64,000 nucleotides of DNA. Source: Mastigamoeba balamuthi (lineage: Eukaryota; Evosea; Mastigamoebida; Mastigamoebidae). The stretch spans positions 709,956 to 773,955 of the forward strand of contig CACRSC010001917.1 of assembly GCA_902651635.1 (NCBI GenBank). Direction: 5' to 3'. A program made the position numbers and the translations under genes. Shown here one piece after another: positions 21,929-33,076 of this stretch (position 1 is the stretch's first letter; each line of letters starts with the position of its first letter). Below the pieces are notes generated by a model. It saw only the letters and a list, made by a program, of their open reading frames with translations. It searched no databases and was not told where the DNA came from.

Positions 21929-24900
21929 CTACTGCTTGGAGAGCTTCTTGGCGAGGCCGGCGAGGTGGACGACCTCGATGTCGTTGTCCTGGTAGCTGAA
22001 AACGACGACGATGGGAGGCGGGGGGCTCAGCTCGCACTGCTTGCGCACCCACGACACGAAGCGCGTCGCACGGTCGTGCCGCGCGGCCGCCTGGTTGCCC
22101 CACGTTCGCTCGCGCTCGCTGCGCTCCAGAGCGGGCCACTCCCATCCCGACGCAGCCAGCTCGCGCACCTGCGGCAGCGGCAGGTCTACTGCTGCCACCC
22201 GCACCTTGGCAAACGTGTCGGGCAGTGCCTTGCCTGCTCGCATACAAACAGAGGTGTAAGACAGCGGCAAGGCAAGCAGCGAGGGCAGACAGCAAACGGC
22301 TAAGGCAACAAAACGCGAAGGGAGAGAATTGCAAACGGAAAAAATGACAGCGCCAACGCAACAGAAGCAGCTGCGAGGGTGAGCACGCGGGTCAGGCCTG
22401 CGGATGTGTGGGGACGCACGGAGGAAGCGTAGACAGTTGTCGTGCATGGTGCGACGGTACTCGGGGGTGTCAGCGTGCAGCACGCATATATCAAAGGGCC
22501 CCGTCTGCTGCGCTCCCTGTCTTTGCGTGTCGCCGCCGGCGCCCGTTGCCCCGGGGGCGGCAGCGACGAGCGCGACGCCCTGCAACCGGGCAACGTGGGC
22601 CACGAGGTCGCGCAGGGCCACCTCCTCTGCCGCACGTGTCCGCGTGTTGATTACCTGCACGGCCCCGCGCTCCCTGAACAGCCGCTCGTGCAGAACTATG
22701 AGCCACGGAACCCCCGCGTCCCTGCTGCGTCCCACCGCCTCGTTGGCGCTCGTCGTGTCGACGGCCAGCAGGTCCGCGCGGACCCCGCGCTCCCACAGCG
22801 CGGCGGCGACGGCGAGCTTGTCGTCTGTGAGGTGCCGGCCCAGCGCGAAGACGTGCACGTCGCAGGGGCCCGAGCGGCGCTGCTGCAGGGCGCCGGTCTG
22901 TTTGCTGGCGTGCGCGCTGCTGCGCTCGACGCGGCTGGCGATGGCTTCGATGGCGACGTTGAAGCCCACAGCCCCGGGTTGCAGCCCGATGGAGCCCTTG
23001 TCGCGGTACCGGTACACCAGCGCGTCGTACCGCCCGCCGCTCACGACCTTCTCCCACGGCGCCGCAGCAGCTGCGTCGGCGCCCACAGGCTGTAGCAGCG
23101 AGAGGGCTGCCAGCGTCGTAGCGCGGGGCTGCGGGGGGCGACCGTAAACGCCCTGCAGGACGATGCAGCCCTCGTAGTAGGCCTCGGTGCTCAGCCAGAG
23201 CCACGGGTCGTAGAAGACCCTGCAGCGCACGCCCAGCCGGCCCACGTAGCGTGCCAGCAGTCGCAGCTCGCGCAGCGCCTCCTGCGCCTGCTGAGCAGCC
23301 GCGCAGGGTGCCGGGAACAGGTCCTCACCCGCGGGGAAGTGCTCCGTGAGCTCGCCGCGCGTGCAGACACGCGATAGCAGCTGTATCGAGCTCTCGGCGA
23401 CACCGGCCTCGGCGAGCTGCTGGCGCCACGCGGGGGGCAGCGGGTGCTGTCCCAGCACCGCGCAGACGGCGGGCGTCTTTGCGCTGTCCACGCGGCAGGA
23501 ATGCAACACGAGCCGCGCGAGCTTCTCGTGGCCCACACGCACGAAGCAGGCGGCCGCGTCGAAGAACGCGCACAGCACGTCGGCGGCGACCTTGACCGCC
23601 TCAGCGTCGTGGACAGTACGCTGGGACTGGTCGCCCACAATGTCGAAGGCGCCCAGCACTACCGTGCGGCGCTGGCCCCCGGGTGCTGTGTTGTACACGC
23701 GGCCCACGTCGTAGCGCTTGAGCATCCCCGCGTACTGCCCCGTCGCCTGCACGAGACCCGCGCCCCCGCCGCCCAGTGCGCGCGCGAACGGCGCCGTGAG
23801 GTCCTGGCGCAGTGCCACGACGGTGCCTGTCTCCTCCATGAGACAGAGCGCGCCGTCGGACCCCGCGGTGCCGTCACGGGGAACGAGGAGAGGCGTGTCG
23901 ACGTGGAGAGCGCCGTGCACGCGGAAGAGCGCCTGCAGCGTGTCGATTACGAGCTCCTTTGTGGCTGCGGCGCGGGCGCTGAGCGCGGGGATGTCGGGGA
24001 CATCGCTGCCGTGGGCGCCCGTGTTGGCAAAGAGCTGCTGGACGAGGAACTGGAATATAGACGTTTCGGGCTGGACGACCTGCACGACGGCGGCCTTCAA
24101 GATCTCGTCCTCGAGCTTTTTGGGCACCAGGGGGCTCGCGCCTATCTCTGCCGCCGTGGGCCTGTCCGACGCCCGCGGCCGCAGCATCCAGCGTATCAGC
24201 TGCGCCTCGCGCGGCCGTGTGCCCTCGAACCCCGCCGGCAGCTCTAGGCGCTCCTTGAGCGCGCGGATGGCGCTGGCGGCCTCCATGCGCGTGCCGAACG
24301 GGTGGCACATCTCGAAGAAGATGATACCCAGGCTGTAGATGTCCACCTTGTGGTCGTAGCTCCGCGTCCGCCCGTCGAGGACCTCGGGCGACGTGTACGT
24401 CGGCGTCCCCACGTGGCTCGTGTGCGTGCTGTCCCTATCGAGGCCCTGCAGCACCGCCTTTGTTGAAGCTGGAGTCATGGCCTTGTGGACGGCCGACGAC
24501 TCGGTGCTCAGGCCGAAGTCGCCGATCTTGGCGTTGTCGGCCTCGTCGATGAAGATATTAGCGGGCTTGAGGTCTCGGTGTATGATGCCCTGGCGGTGTA
24601 TGTGGTTGAGGCCATCGACCACCTGGCGGAACATCTTCCACATCGTGTCCTCCGTGTACGCGTGGTCGTCGATCACGTTGCGCAGCGTCTTCTTGGGGCA
24701 GTACTCCATCTGTATGTAGAGCATCCGCGGCTCTGGCGCCCTCCGCTTTTCCTTCCTCCCGCGTTTGCTGCCCTTGTTCCTCCCCCCGCGCCTCCGCCTC
24801 CGCCTGCTCTGCGCCTCGGCATCGGTGCTCCCCTGGGGGCTCGCCAGGAACAGTGCGGGGTCCTGCGCGCTCAGCTCGTCCTCGCCGCTCGTGTTGGCGT

Positions 24901-27726
24901 TGTGCTGGTGCCGTTGCTGCTCGCGGTGCTGAGCGTGCGCCGCGGCCGACGAGGACGAGGTAGTGATCCACGAGTCGCCGGGCTCATCAAACCCCGCGGT
25001 GCTGAGGCCTCCAACGAGGGCCAGGCCGTCCTTGCTCCTCCCCGCCTCACTTCCGCTGCACTCCTCAACCTCGACGCAGCACAGCGGGCCCTCACCGTCG
25101 CCCAGACCCTCCGTGTCATCCTCCTCTTGGTCGTCGTAGCCGTCGTCATCTTCGTCACCGGAGTCGTCGTCGTCATCCCCAGAGCCGTACTCGTCGTCGT
25201 CGGCGTCGGACGGGGCGCCGCCAGAGAGGTAGCCGTCGTCGGCGTCGTCGGGGGAGTCGTCAGAGTCGGAGCGCGGGGTGTCGGGAAGCTGGCCGGGGTC
25301 TATGGTCTCGACCCACGCCTGGTAGTAGCGCACGACATTCTCGTGATGCAGGCGAGACAGCGTCGTCACCTCTCGCAGCATCTTGTCAAACGCTCTCTGG
25401 TTGACCGCGTTGTACCGTATCTTCTTGATCGCGTACACACGCTCGTCCAGCTTGTTTTGCGCCCGCACAACTGACTGCGCACCACCACGTCGAAACAGCG
25501 TCAGAGAAGCAACAATGCAAAGAGGATTCGTTCTCAACAGCAAAGGCAAAATGAGTGAACGGAACGGAGCCGAAGTCGGCATCGTCAAACGATCGAAGAT
25601 GAGAGGAGGAGCAGCGTACGCCAAAGGCGCCTTCTCCAATGGGGCCGAGCTCCTTGAAGTCCATCTCATAGCGCGACATGTGCGGGACCTGAGCGGCGCG
25701 GGCGGTGCCAGGGGGCGGCGTCTCCATGCTCGACGCGAGACCCGCGGCCACGTCGAGCGGGCTGACGGCGCAGGCCAGGGCTGACGGAGCGCTGACAAAC
25801 GCGTGCATCAGCAGCTGCGGGGCCTTGGGCCGCTGCTTCTCTCCGCGCAGGCACGCGTCGAGGAAGTCGCGGGCGGCCGCGGACCACTCGCGGGGCTGGT
25901 GCTTGGCAAACTCCATCATGGCGAGGCCCAGCATGTACACGTCGTTGCGCTGGCCGCGCTCGAAGGGCTCCGGGGCCTGCTCGGCACCGCAGAGCACGTT
26001 GAGGTAGTCGACGAGGCCCCAGTCGGCCAGCGCCACGGCGCCGTCGTCGAGCAGCAGGAAGTTTGAGCACTTGATGGCTCCGTGCACCAGGCGGCGCTCG
26101 TGCAGCACGCAGAGCCCCCGCAGCGCGTCCGACATGGCCCGCGCGATGTCGCTCTCGGCCACTGGCGCCTCGCCCTTCTTCTCGGCCCGCTCCAGCCTGT
26201 CGCTCACGCACCCACGCGCCGCGAACTGCCGCACGATGTAGATCACGTCCCCGTCCCGCTCCAGGTCTGCAAACAGATAGGGAAAATAAGCGATGGCCAA
26301 TCGGTGGGGCGGAAATCAGGTGGATGGCGTCACCGCGGTACGAGGCGATGTTGGTGTGCGTCACAGAGCGGCCGACGCCACGGACGAACTGGGCGAGGGT
26401 CTCGCGGGCGCGGGCCTTGGAGGCGGCGTTGCGGCCGACGCAGACGACCTCCTTGAGCGCCACGACCTCGCCCGTGCGCTCGTCGACGCCCTTGTACATG
26501 TTGCCCAGCGCGCTGCGCCGCACGACGCGCACGCCCCGGTACCCCGCGACCTCTGTCGCCGTGCTCGCGCTCTCGGCCTCGGCCGCAGCCGCAGCCGCGG
26601 GGCTGGCGCCCCTGCGCACGTGCGGCGCGCGGGCTGGCGAGCGGCCGCTCTCGCAGACGGTGGTGGGGCTGGCGGGGGCGACGACGGCCACGGGCGTCAG
26701 CAACTCGCGCACGTCGCGGTCGCGCTCGTCCGACGACGTCACGGCGATCCTGTGCGGTGACGTGGGTGACGTCACGACGGGCAGCGCCGACGCGGCCTGC
26801 ACGGCCGCTGCCTGGGCGGCCTGGGCGGCAGCGGCGGCAGCGGCAGCGGCGGCCTGCGAGGGCGGCAGGCTCATGCCCGGCGCGCGGTTGTGCGCCACGA
26901 GGAACTGCTGCACCGCAGAGGCCACGTAGAAGACGCACTCGCTGCCCGCGTGCGCGCGGCCCTCGGAGGACACCAGGGCGTCCAGCTCGCGCAGCTGCGT
27001 GGGCACCAGGCCTCGCACCTGCAGAGGGGGAGAAGATACGCATATCTCCGATGTCAGCGGATGACACGTCAACAGCAAGCGCCAAAAAGTGCGCGATGCT
27101 CTGGCTGGCAGGGAAAACACAGCGAAAAGAGGAGTGGGAAAAAGAACCAGATGGGAGATATCGAATGCCAAGCAGAGAGAAGAACAGCTGCCCGAACAGG
27201 AGACGAAAAGTGCTGTACGGCATCTTCACACACATGGACCCCCGCGCTGGCTGCCACGCAGGAAAAAGGTCTCTCTCTCTCTCTCTCTCCCCCCCCCTTC
27301 CACTCGACCCCCTCTTTCTCCCCACACGCAACAACGCAGCGGTGCGCGCAGCGACGGCGCAAGGAGGGCAGGGAGGAAGAAATGCCTTCTCGACGGAAAA
27401 GTCTGCTGTGTCGGCGCTGGGGTAGAGGGGCCGGAACTTGACGGCGAGCAGCACGACGGCGTGGTTGCCCGCCAGCTCCTCGGCCACGGCGTCGCGCGCG
27501 CCCCCCGGCAGCGGGTTCGGCATCAGCCGCAGCTTGAACGCCGGCGGCGACGACACGGGCCCGGCCACAAAGTCGTCCTGCGGGTAGGAAGGGCCGTGAC
27601 ACGTCAGGGCAGGCAATAACACGTCACGGGCGAGGGGAGGTGCGGCCGTGCGCCGTATATGCCGCGGAGGGCCTCGATCTCGGTGTCCTGCAGCTGCCGG
27701 CACGTGGCCTCGGCTGCGGTGCTCAT
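21929..27726 (-). CDS. GCN2: eIF2-alpha kinase GCN2
   Basis: GCN2 senses uncharged tRNA and phosphorylates eIF2-alpha to slow translation during amino-acid starvation. Six exons (27726..27628, 27577..27395, 27018..26334, 26266..25620, 25474..22420, 22233..21929) give 1657 residues, close to the human 1649. The order is N-terminal RWD domain (EIEALRGIYG ... FLVAHNRAPG), Ala-rich linker, pseudokinase (LVHGAIKCSN, ALADWGLVD in place of HRD and DFG), true kinase with YAIKKIR (Lys about 555), a long acidic insert, IIHRDLKPANIF and KIGDFGLST, then a HisRS-like domain (LRQDLTAPFAR, VSGGRYDALVYRYR) and a C-terminal dimerisation/ribosome-binding region. Intron 2 (376 bases) holds a CT dinucleotide run near 27270-27300. 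The exon-1 joint (33 codons then GAC) is phase-consistent but carries a few extra residues relative to the family. Confidence 0.95.
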
Positions 27727-28496
27727 GGGCGTTGCGTCCGGGAGTGCTGCTGCTGCGGTGTGCGCCGGCCGAGGGTGCGGGTGCGCTTCCGGGGGGCCGG
27801 GACGACTTAGCGCGCGGCGGTCTAGGAAAAATATCTCTTCAATATCCCTCTTTTTCTCCGTCTCTCAACAAATATCTCTGCTGAGGGGTGGACTGAACCT
27901 GTTCAGGACCACTCGCCCTTTCGAAAATGCCAACGAACTTGAGCAAGGCAAGCAAGGCAACGAGGCTGCGAAGATGCCGAGTGCCGGAAGGACCAGAGTT
28001 TTCCACTTTCGAAAATTGGACCCACTCTTGTCAAAGAAGATCCGTCGGGCGATCGGCCTCCTAAGGAGTGCGCGACCGCAGGGTCCTGCTAGTGCGCTGT
28101 CTGGTGTCTGGGAGGCCACCTCCGAGGCAGATTCTCGGCGTGTGCTCGTATTTCCGTTTCTGGTGGCCAACCCGATTCACGGCGGCCAAGCATTCTCTGT
28201 GGGCCTGTCTGGCGGTGTGTCTGCCGCCCCACGAAGGGACACAGAACATCTCATTTCCCGCCATTTTCCCACCCTCGCCATACCATCGCGCTGGATGGAC
28301 AACTTCGCGCAATCGAGACACTCAGACGAGACGCCGTCGCCCTGGGCTTGCTGCGACACCACCCACGCCTCGACGATGGACTAGGCCCCAGTATTGGCGT
28401 GAAGGGACGGGCATGGCACAACAATAGAGAACAAACAAAGGCAGCTCCGTCGGAGACGTGAGAGCAGGAGACACACAACACGCGACAACGGAATCA
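27727..28496. other. Intergenic upstream of GCN2
   Basis: The near part should hold the GCN2 promoter. The rest shows only short, inconsistent frames, and no gene is supported. Confidence 0.45.
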
Positions 28497-29424
28497 ATAT
28501 TCGTTGTTGGGTTTTGGAGGGAACCAGAGGAGCGGACCGCAATTCAACTCACAAAGGCGACCACTCGACCAAGCCCCAAGAGGGCAAGGCGAGACACCGC
28601 AGACTAGTTGAAGAGCTACGCCGTGACAGTGGTTGAGACGCCGGTGTTTCCCGGCAACAGATCCGCGATCTCGGAGGGCCTTGCTGCAGTTCTGTGCCGC
28701 GGGTCCGGACTGTTGTTGGCCGGCTGCTCGGGGCTGCTGAGGGCGCCCAGGCGCCCGAGCACGGCGTGGCTCAGCAGCCACGCGGTGCTGCACCGGCCCC
28801 CGAGCACGACCGCCAGCTTCGCCAGGACGCCCTCGGCGTCGTTCTCATAGACAGCCCTCGTCTCCCCCTCGAGCGCCCCGTTGCTCGGGCCCTCACCGCT
28901 AGCTCCCCGTTCTGGGTCGCGCTCGACTTGAACGCCAGGGACAGCTGCGACTCGAGGTCTGTAACGTCGGCCCTGAGCTGGGCCACCTCGTCCTCCATCG
29001 CCAGCTCCCTCGCCCGCCTGGCCGCCTCGAGGGCCGCGTGCAGGACGTCCGAGGAGCGCACGATGGGGACGAAGACGACGTGCGCCCCCGGGAGCAAGGG
29101 GTTGGTCGGCGCCCTCGGTCACCGGCTCGCTGGCGTTGGCCCCCTTGGCCTCGCCCTCCTGCGGTCGGTGTGGCTCGGCGACGGTGCCCACGAGGACGGG
29201 GTACGGCGGGGACACTGGCGTGCGGATGGTCGCTCGCGAGGACGGGAAGGCCACCGGCATCTCGACGAAGCCGTGGACGTCGAAGAGGGGCTCTCGGGGA
29301 GCAGGAACGGCGAGTTCAAATACAGGAGAGCCGACGACCTCGAGAGGTCCTCGAGTTCCGTGTCGTCATCGTCGCCGTCGTCGTCATTGGGCGAGAGAGT
29401 CGGCGGTGCACCCTGAGAAAACAT
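28497..29424 (-). pseudogene. Decayed LLPGA-family copy with family 3' flank
   Basis: Starting at an ATG at 29424, the minus strand reads an acidic stretch with TELEDL. After a frame change it gives HGFVEMPVAFPSS with a Pro-rich tail, after another NPLLPGAHVVFVPIV with coiled coil (ALEAARRARELAMEDEVAQL), and then VLAKLAVVLGG with WLLSHAVLGRLG. The order is that of member A (ELEIL, FVEMPKPF, NPLLPGAVV, coiled coil, C-terminal domain). At least two frame changes are not explained by splice sites, so I call it a pseudogene. Its 3' end carries the GAGTTGAAT...ACCCAACA flank also found after other copies. Confidence 0.6.
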
Positions 29425-30944
29425 AGTCGGTATCTGACGTGTGCACCCAAATTTTTCGGTAGGAGGGAACAAGAAGCCGCACAGAAGGCTGTGGGATCCC
29501 AGAGAGAGGAGAAGCGCAGGCTGTGAACGACGGCGTGGCCGTGCGCGAATTCGAGCGCCTCGGCGGTCTCTCCCGTTTGGTCGAGTGCTGTTGAGTTTTC
29601 ACTTCAAACTGCACACAGCTTCCTGACTCGCCACCGTCCTCGCCGTGTCAGCGTCCGTGCTGGGCTCGACAGGCACCATTTCGATGTCAAGTTTCTCGAG
29701 CAGCTGCGCGCCCTCGTACGCAGGGCCGAGGATGCAGCGAAGGCGACGATGAGCCTGGCTGGTGAGGGAGCATTTCCGAGCCCTCGGCTTGCCGTACCGG
29801 GAATGACTCTCTCCCACGCACTCGGAGGAGACCATCGGTCACCAGCGAGTCCCAGCTCGCTTCCACCGAGCGACGGCACTGCGCGTCGGCGCCGGTGCGT
29901 CGACCGGCGGAAGCGGAGGACTGTCTCTCTGGACACGCCGTTCCTTGAGGTCCTCTCTGTACGCGGAATTTTCATCGAGAATGCAAATTGAAGCCTCGGC
30001 ATTTCGCACCGACCAGGCTCGTGGTCGTCCAGGCTGCATTCTTGGTCTTGCCCACGAGGGTGCGCAGCTGCCAGAGGAGACTGCCCCGCGCATGAGACTT
30101 CAGTGTTCATGCTGGCCTCGATACCGACGACGGGCTCGCTCGGTATTGCCCGCGGAATGGCCCGCCCTGTGGAGGGGACACAACGGGAGGATGACGCAGC
30201 CAACGTCGCACCGTGATGTCGCTGTGCTGGGCGACTGGCCGTCCACCATGGGTGTGTGCTTCCGTGAGATAGGGAGATATTGACAACACAGTTCCTGAGC
30301 CACGCCCTCTGACGTAGAGAATTCTGAGATACTGGCCAGCGTGCGGCCACTGAGCGTGCGTTGGGTCATGCATCTATTGTGCGCGGGCGTGCATGGCGGA
30401 TCTGGCGGAAGGCTTTTTTCCCACCCGTGATGTCACGGGCACACACGCCACACGTCACAGCGCACCGATAGCAATGAATCTCGTGGGCGGGAGAGACGCA
30501 CAATTCGAAGCACCACCCGGCCATTGTGCTGGCCTACCGCAACCCTCCAGCGCTACACTCGCGCACCGGGCCTGCCGCTCAGCATCCCCCGGCCCCTGTA
30601 GTCGGCGGCAGCGGGCTGCCTGCCTCGCCGGCATGCGCTGGCCACCGACACTCGCCTGCCACACCCGCGCGCCCAGTGCAGGTGTGCGTCGGGCTCGTCG
30701 CCCGGGCAGCGGCTGCCGTGCTCCCCTCGGTGTCGGGGACGGACGCGAGGCAGGGCCTCTCCTCGGCGTTGGGGCCGGCCGCGGCGTCCTCGCAGGTCTC
30801 GGGGCCGTCGGTCTTGTCGGCGTCCACGGTGTCGGCGATGACGGCGACGAACACGCGAAGTCGGCGGTCACGAGCACTCATTTCAACCTCGTCTCAGCGA
30901 TTGGCGAGGCCACGGCTGATGTCGGCGTCGGGTTCGTGCTTGGC
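29425..30944. other. Region of degenerate sequence
   Basis: No complete gene is seen. A minus-strand frame at 30579-30881 (RLRVFVAVIADTVDADKTD, then acidic) has the composition of LLPGA-family linkers and may be a further fragment. Sequence around 30425 repeats the TGTCACG-GGCACACACGCCACACG flank seen near 57590 and 62220. Confidence 0.35.
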
Positions 30945-31460
30945 CGTGCGCGCGAGCGCGCGCATCTTCTCGAGGATCGGAGATCACCCCGCCGATGACG
31001 TGCTCGGTGACCTTCGCGCCGCTGATGTCGCGCCGTCGGTCGTCCCTGTGTGTCGCCGCGTGGCAATGCGGGCACAGCGTGAGGACCGGAGACACGAATC
31101 GGGCGGGAAAAAACTGGAGAAAGAGAAAGGGCGAGACTGTCGCGGCCGACGCGGACTGCTGCGGTGGCTGTCGACCGCGAGACGCAAGGCGAGGGCGAGC
31201 TGGCGGGGCTCAGGGACCGCGTGCGAGCCGGAAGACAGGCTCGCGAGGACCGCCGAGGTCGGGAAGTGCATCTCGGAGGCAGCGGCGGAGGACGCGGCGA
31301 GCGCCAGCGCCAGAGTGCCGAGAGGGCTCGAGCATCCCGCTGGTTTTCCAGTTTTTTTCGCGGGATGACCGACGGCGCGGACATCAGCGGCGCGAAGGTC
31401 ACCGAGCACGTCATCGGCGGGGTGATCTCCGCGATCCTCGAGAAGATGCGCGCGCTCCGG
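30945..31460. repeat. Fold-back inverted repeat carrying a family fragment
   Basis: About 100 bases at 30950-31050 are the reverse complement of 31360-31460, with a spacer of roughly 300 bases. Both arms encode DISGAKVTEHVIGGVIS, one on each strand (minus at the left, plus at the right). The motif resembles the helical segment near FMELAQMVVERISGM of member B (59447-61530). Confidence 0.7.
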
Positions 31461-31659
31461 GCTGTGGACGACACAGCACGCCCTCGGGCACCAGTGCGCG
31501 GGCGACGGCCACCAGGCAGCTCTTCTAATCGACCAGCGCCCTCGCCCTCGCTACCGCCTCCTCCAGGGCCCTGCAGCGCAGGTCGTGCTCGGCCACCAGC
31601 CCCTCAGCATGCGGTGAATTGAATCGCGGTCACTCCTGCCCGAGACCCAACAGAGAGTT
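31461..31659. pseudogene. Small LLPGA-family fragments
   Basis: On the minus strand about 31525-31605 reads GLVAEHDLRCRALEEAVARA, close to the coiled-coil end of other copies (MTEKDLRCRALEE at about 58060). On the plus strand 31612-31655 carries the family 3' flank (GTGAATTGAATCGCGG...GAGACCCAACAG). Confidence 0.45.
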
Positions 31660-32900
31660 TTTTTTCTTTCCCATCGCGATGCCTGAACGATGAAAACTCA
31701 GATCATCTGTCATGCCTGAACAATCTCCTTGCAGACATACACATTGCTATTGTCTCCTTCCCATGTTTATGAAACTGCTGTGCATTTTGGTCAATCGGAC
31801 AAACAAGCCCATCTTATTTCTTCAAATACAAATCAACCATACTTTTATTGCGTGTTTTGTACTTCCGAGGACAAATCCAGTGTGTGCATGCATGCAACAA
31901 CTCAATGCCAGTCAATGGTGTGACCATGCAGCCCATTGACATGCATGCAGAATTCTTCAGCCCCAGGTACTTCACAGTGCACATGCTGTACATCACATAC
32001 TGGTCTTCCTTGTTCACCACGTGGTCCGTGATGAGGGGACCTTTGCATGCAAGGCAGTGCCAGAGGACGGGTTGGAGTCCCACTTCTCATACTTGGGTTG
32101 TACTATTATCATGTCTTCGAGGTCCCTCTCACATGCACGTGATGCCTGGACTGCTGCATCCCACCTCACTTCCTTATGATAAGTGTCATCTGCCCTCCCA
32201 CAGTTAAGCATGCCCCTCCTGCACTTATTTAGGGTTAGAAACACTGTTGTGGCAAATGCAAATTTGTTTGTCATAGAGAGAGAGAGGTGCTACTCAACAT
32301 GATAAGGGCACTGGGGGTGGCTCTAAGAACAACAACATTATGTACTTCAACAGGGCCTGTGACGTGTTCACAACAGTACACATCTTAGATCAGCCCTTAG
32401 TACCCTTATGACACAGTTTGGTGAGCACAAGTGATTGATCCTGGCAGCAATCATCTGTGCTTCTCTCCATGTAGTGCATGGTCTTTGCAATGCACTGCAG
32501 GAGGTCATCCAGGGCACTCTCCAGCCCATCCCAGCTCACATGCTTGTGGGACATCACACTGGGAATGACAGGTTCAAGGTTCATGAAGCACAGCACAAAC
32601 TGCAACAACTGACAATGTGAAACAAGTTGAGAACAAGGGGATACACCTTTCTGGGTACCAGTGGGCTGGTGTCACCATTTTCAAGAAAAAGGCGATCGAT
32701 GAAACTGCTTTTGGAAGATAGTTGAGCCGATGTTCCGGTGTTAAGGAGATTTGAATTTGGCAGGAGAAAGGAATCTTCAACGGAAATCAGTGGCAACTGT
32801 TGCACAGGGCACAGACGCGTTGCAAACCAAGTGGGATGGGGACCCCGAAGTTGCGGTTCTTAAGTATGGTTGTCTTGCTTTCAGCTGCCTACGAATAGAT
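31660..32900 (-). other. AT-richer island with broken coding-like frames
   Basis: This stretch is visibly lower in GC than the rest of the window. On the minus strand several frames look protein-like in succession: FLLPNSNLLNTG with FIDRLFLENGD (32805-32581), NLEPVIPSVMSHKHVSWDG (32608-32390), RWDAAVQASRACERDLED (32274-32014) and CLACKGPLITDHVVNKEDQ with YSMCTVKYLGLKN (32083-31814). I recognise no family. It may be a decayed or foreign gene with introns; codon use is unlike that of its neighbours. Confidence that it is a gene remnant is modest. Confidence 0.4.
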
Positions 32901-33076
32901 TCGAAACCCAATCCGTGCATCTTCGACTGAATATCGTCGAGTTTGCGAGAGTTGTTTGTTCTCGTCGTTCATCTCAAGCTTGCATTGGTGACTGTGCTTT
33001 TTTACCGTGAGAAACGAGCCGAAACCTGTTCTGCGATTCAACAGGCAGGAGGCAGCAAGCAGATCAACGACCCGAC

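Noticed and set aside
27270-27300. CT dinucleotide run as an independent regulatory element
   Set aside because: It lies inside the 376-base GCN2 intron and is best read as a microsatellite.
28616-29424. Intact gene model for the minus-strand family copy
   Set aside because: I could not find splice pairs that reconcile the two frame changes, so it is listed as a pseudogene.
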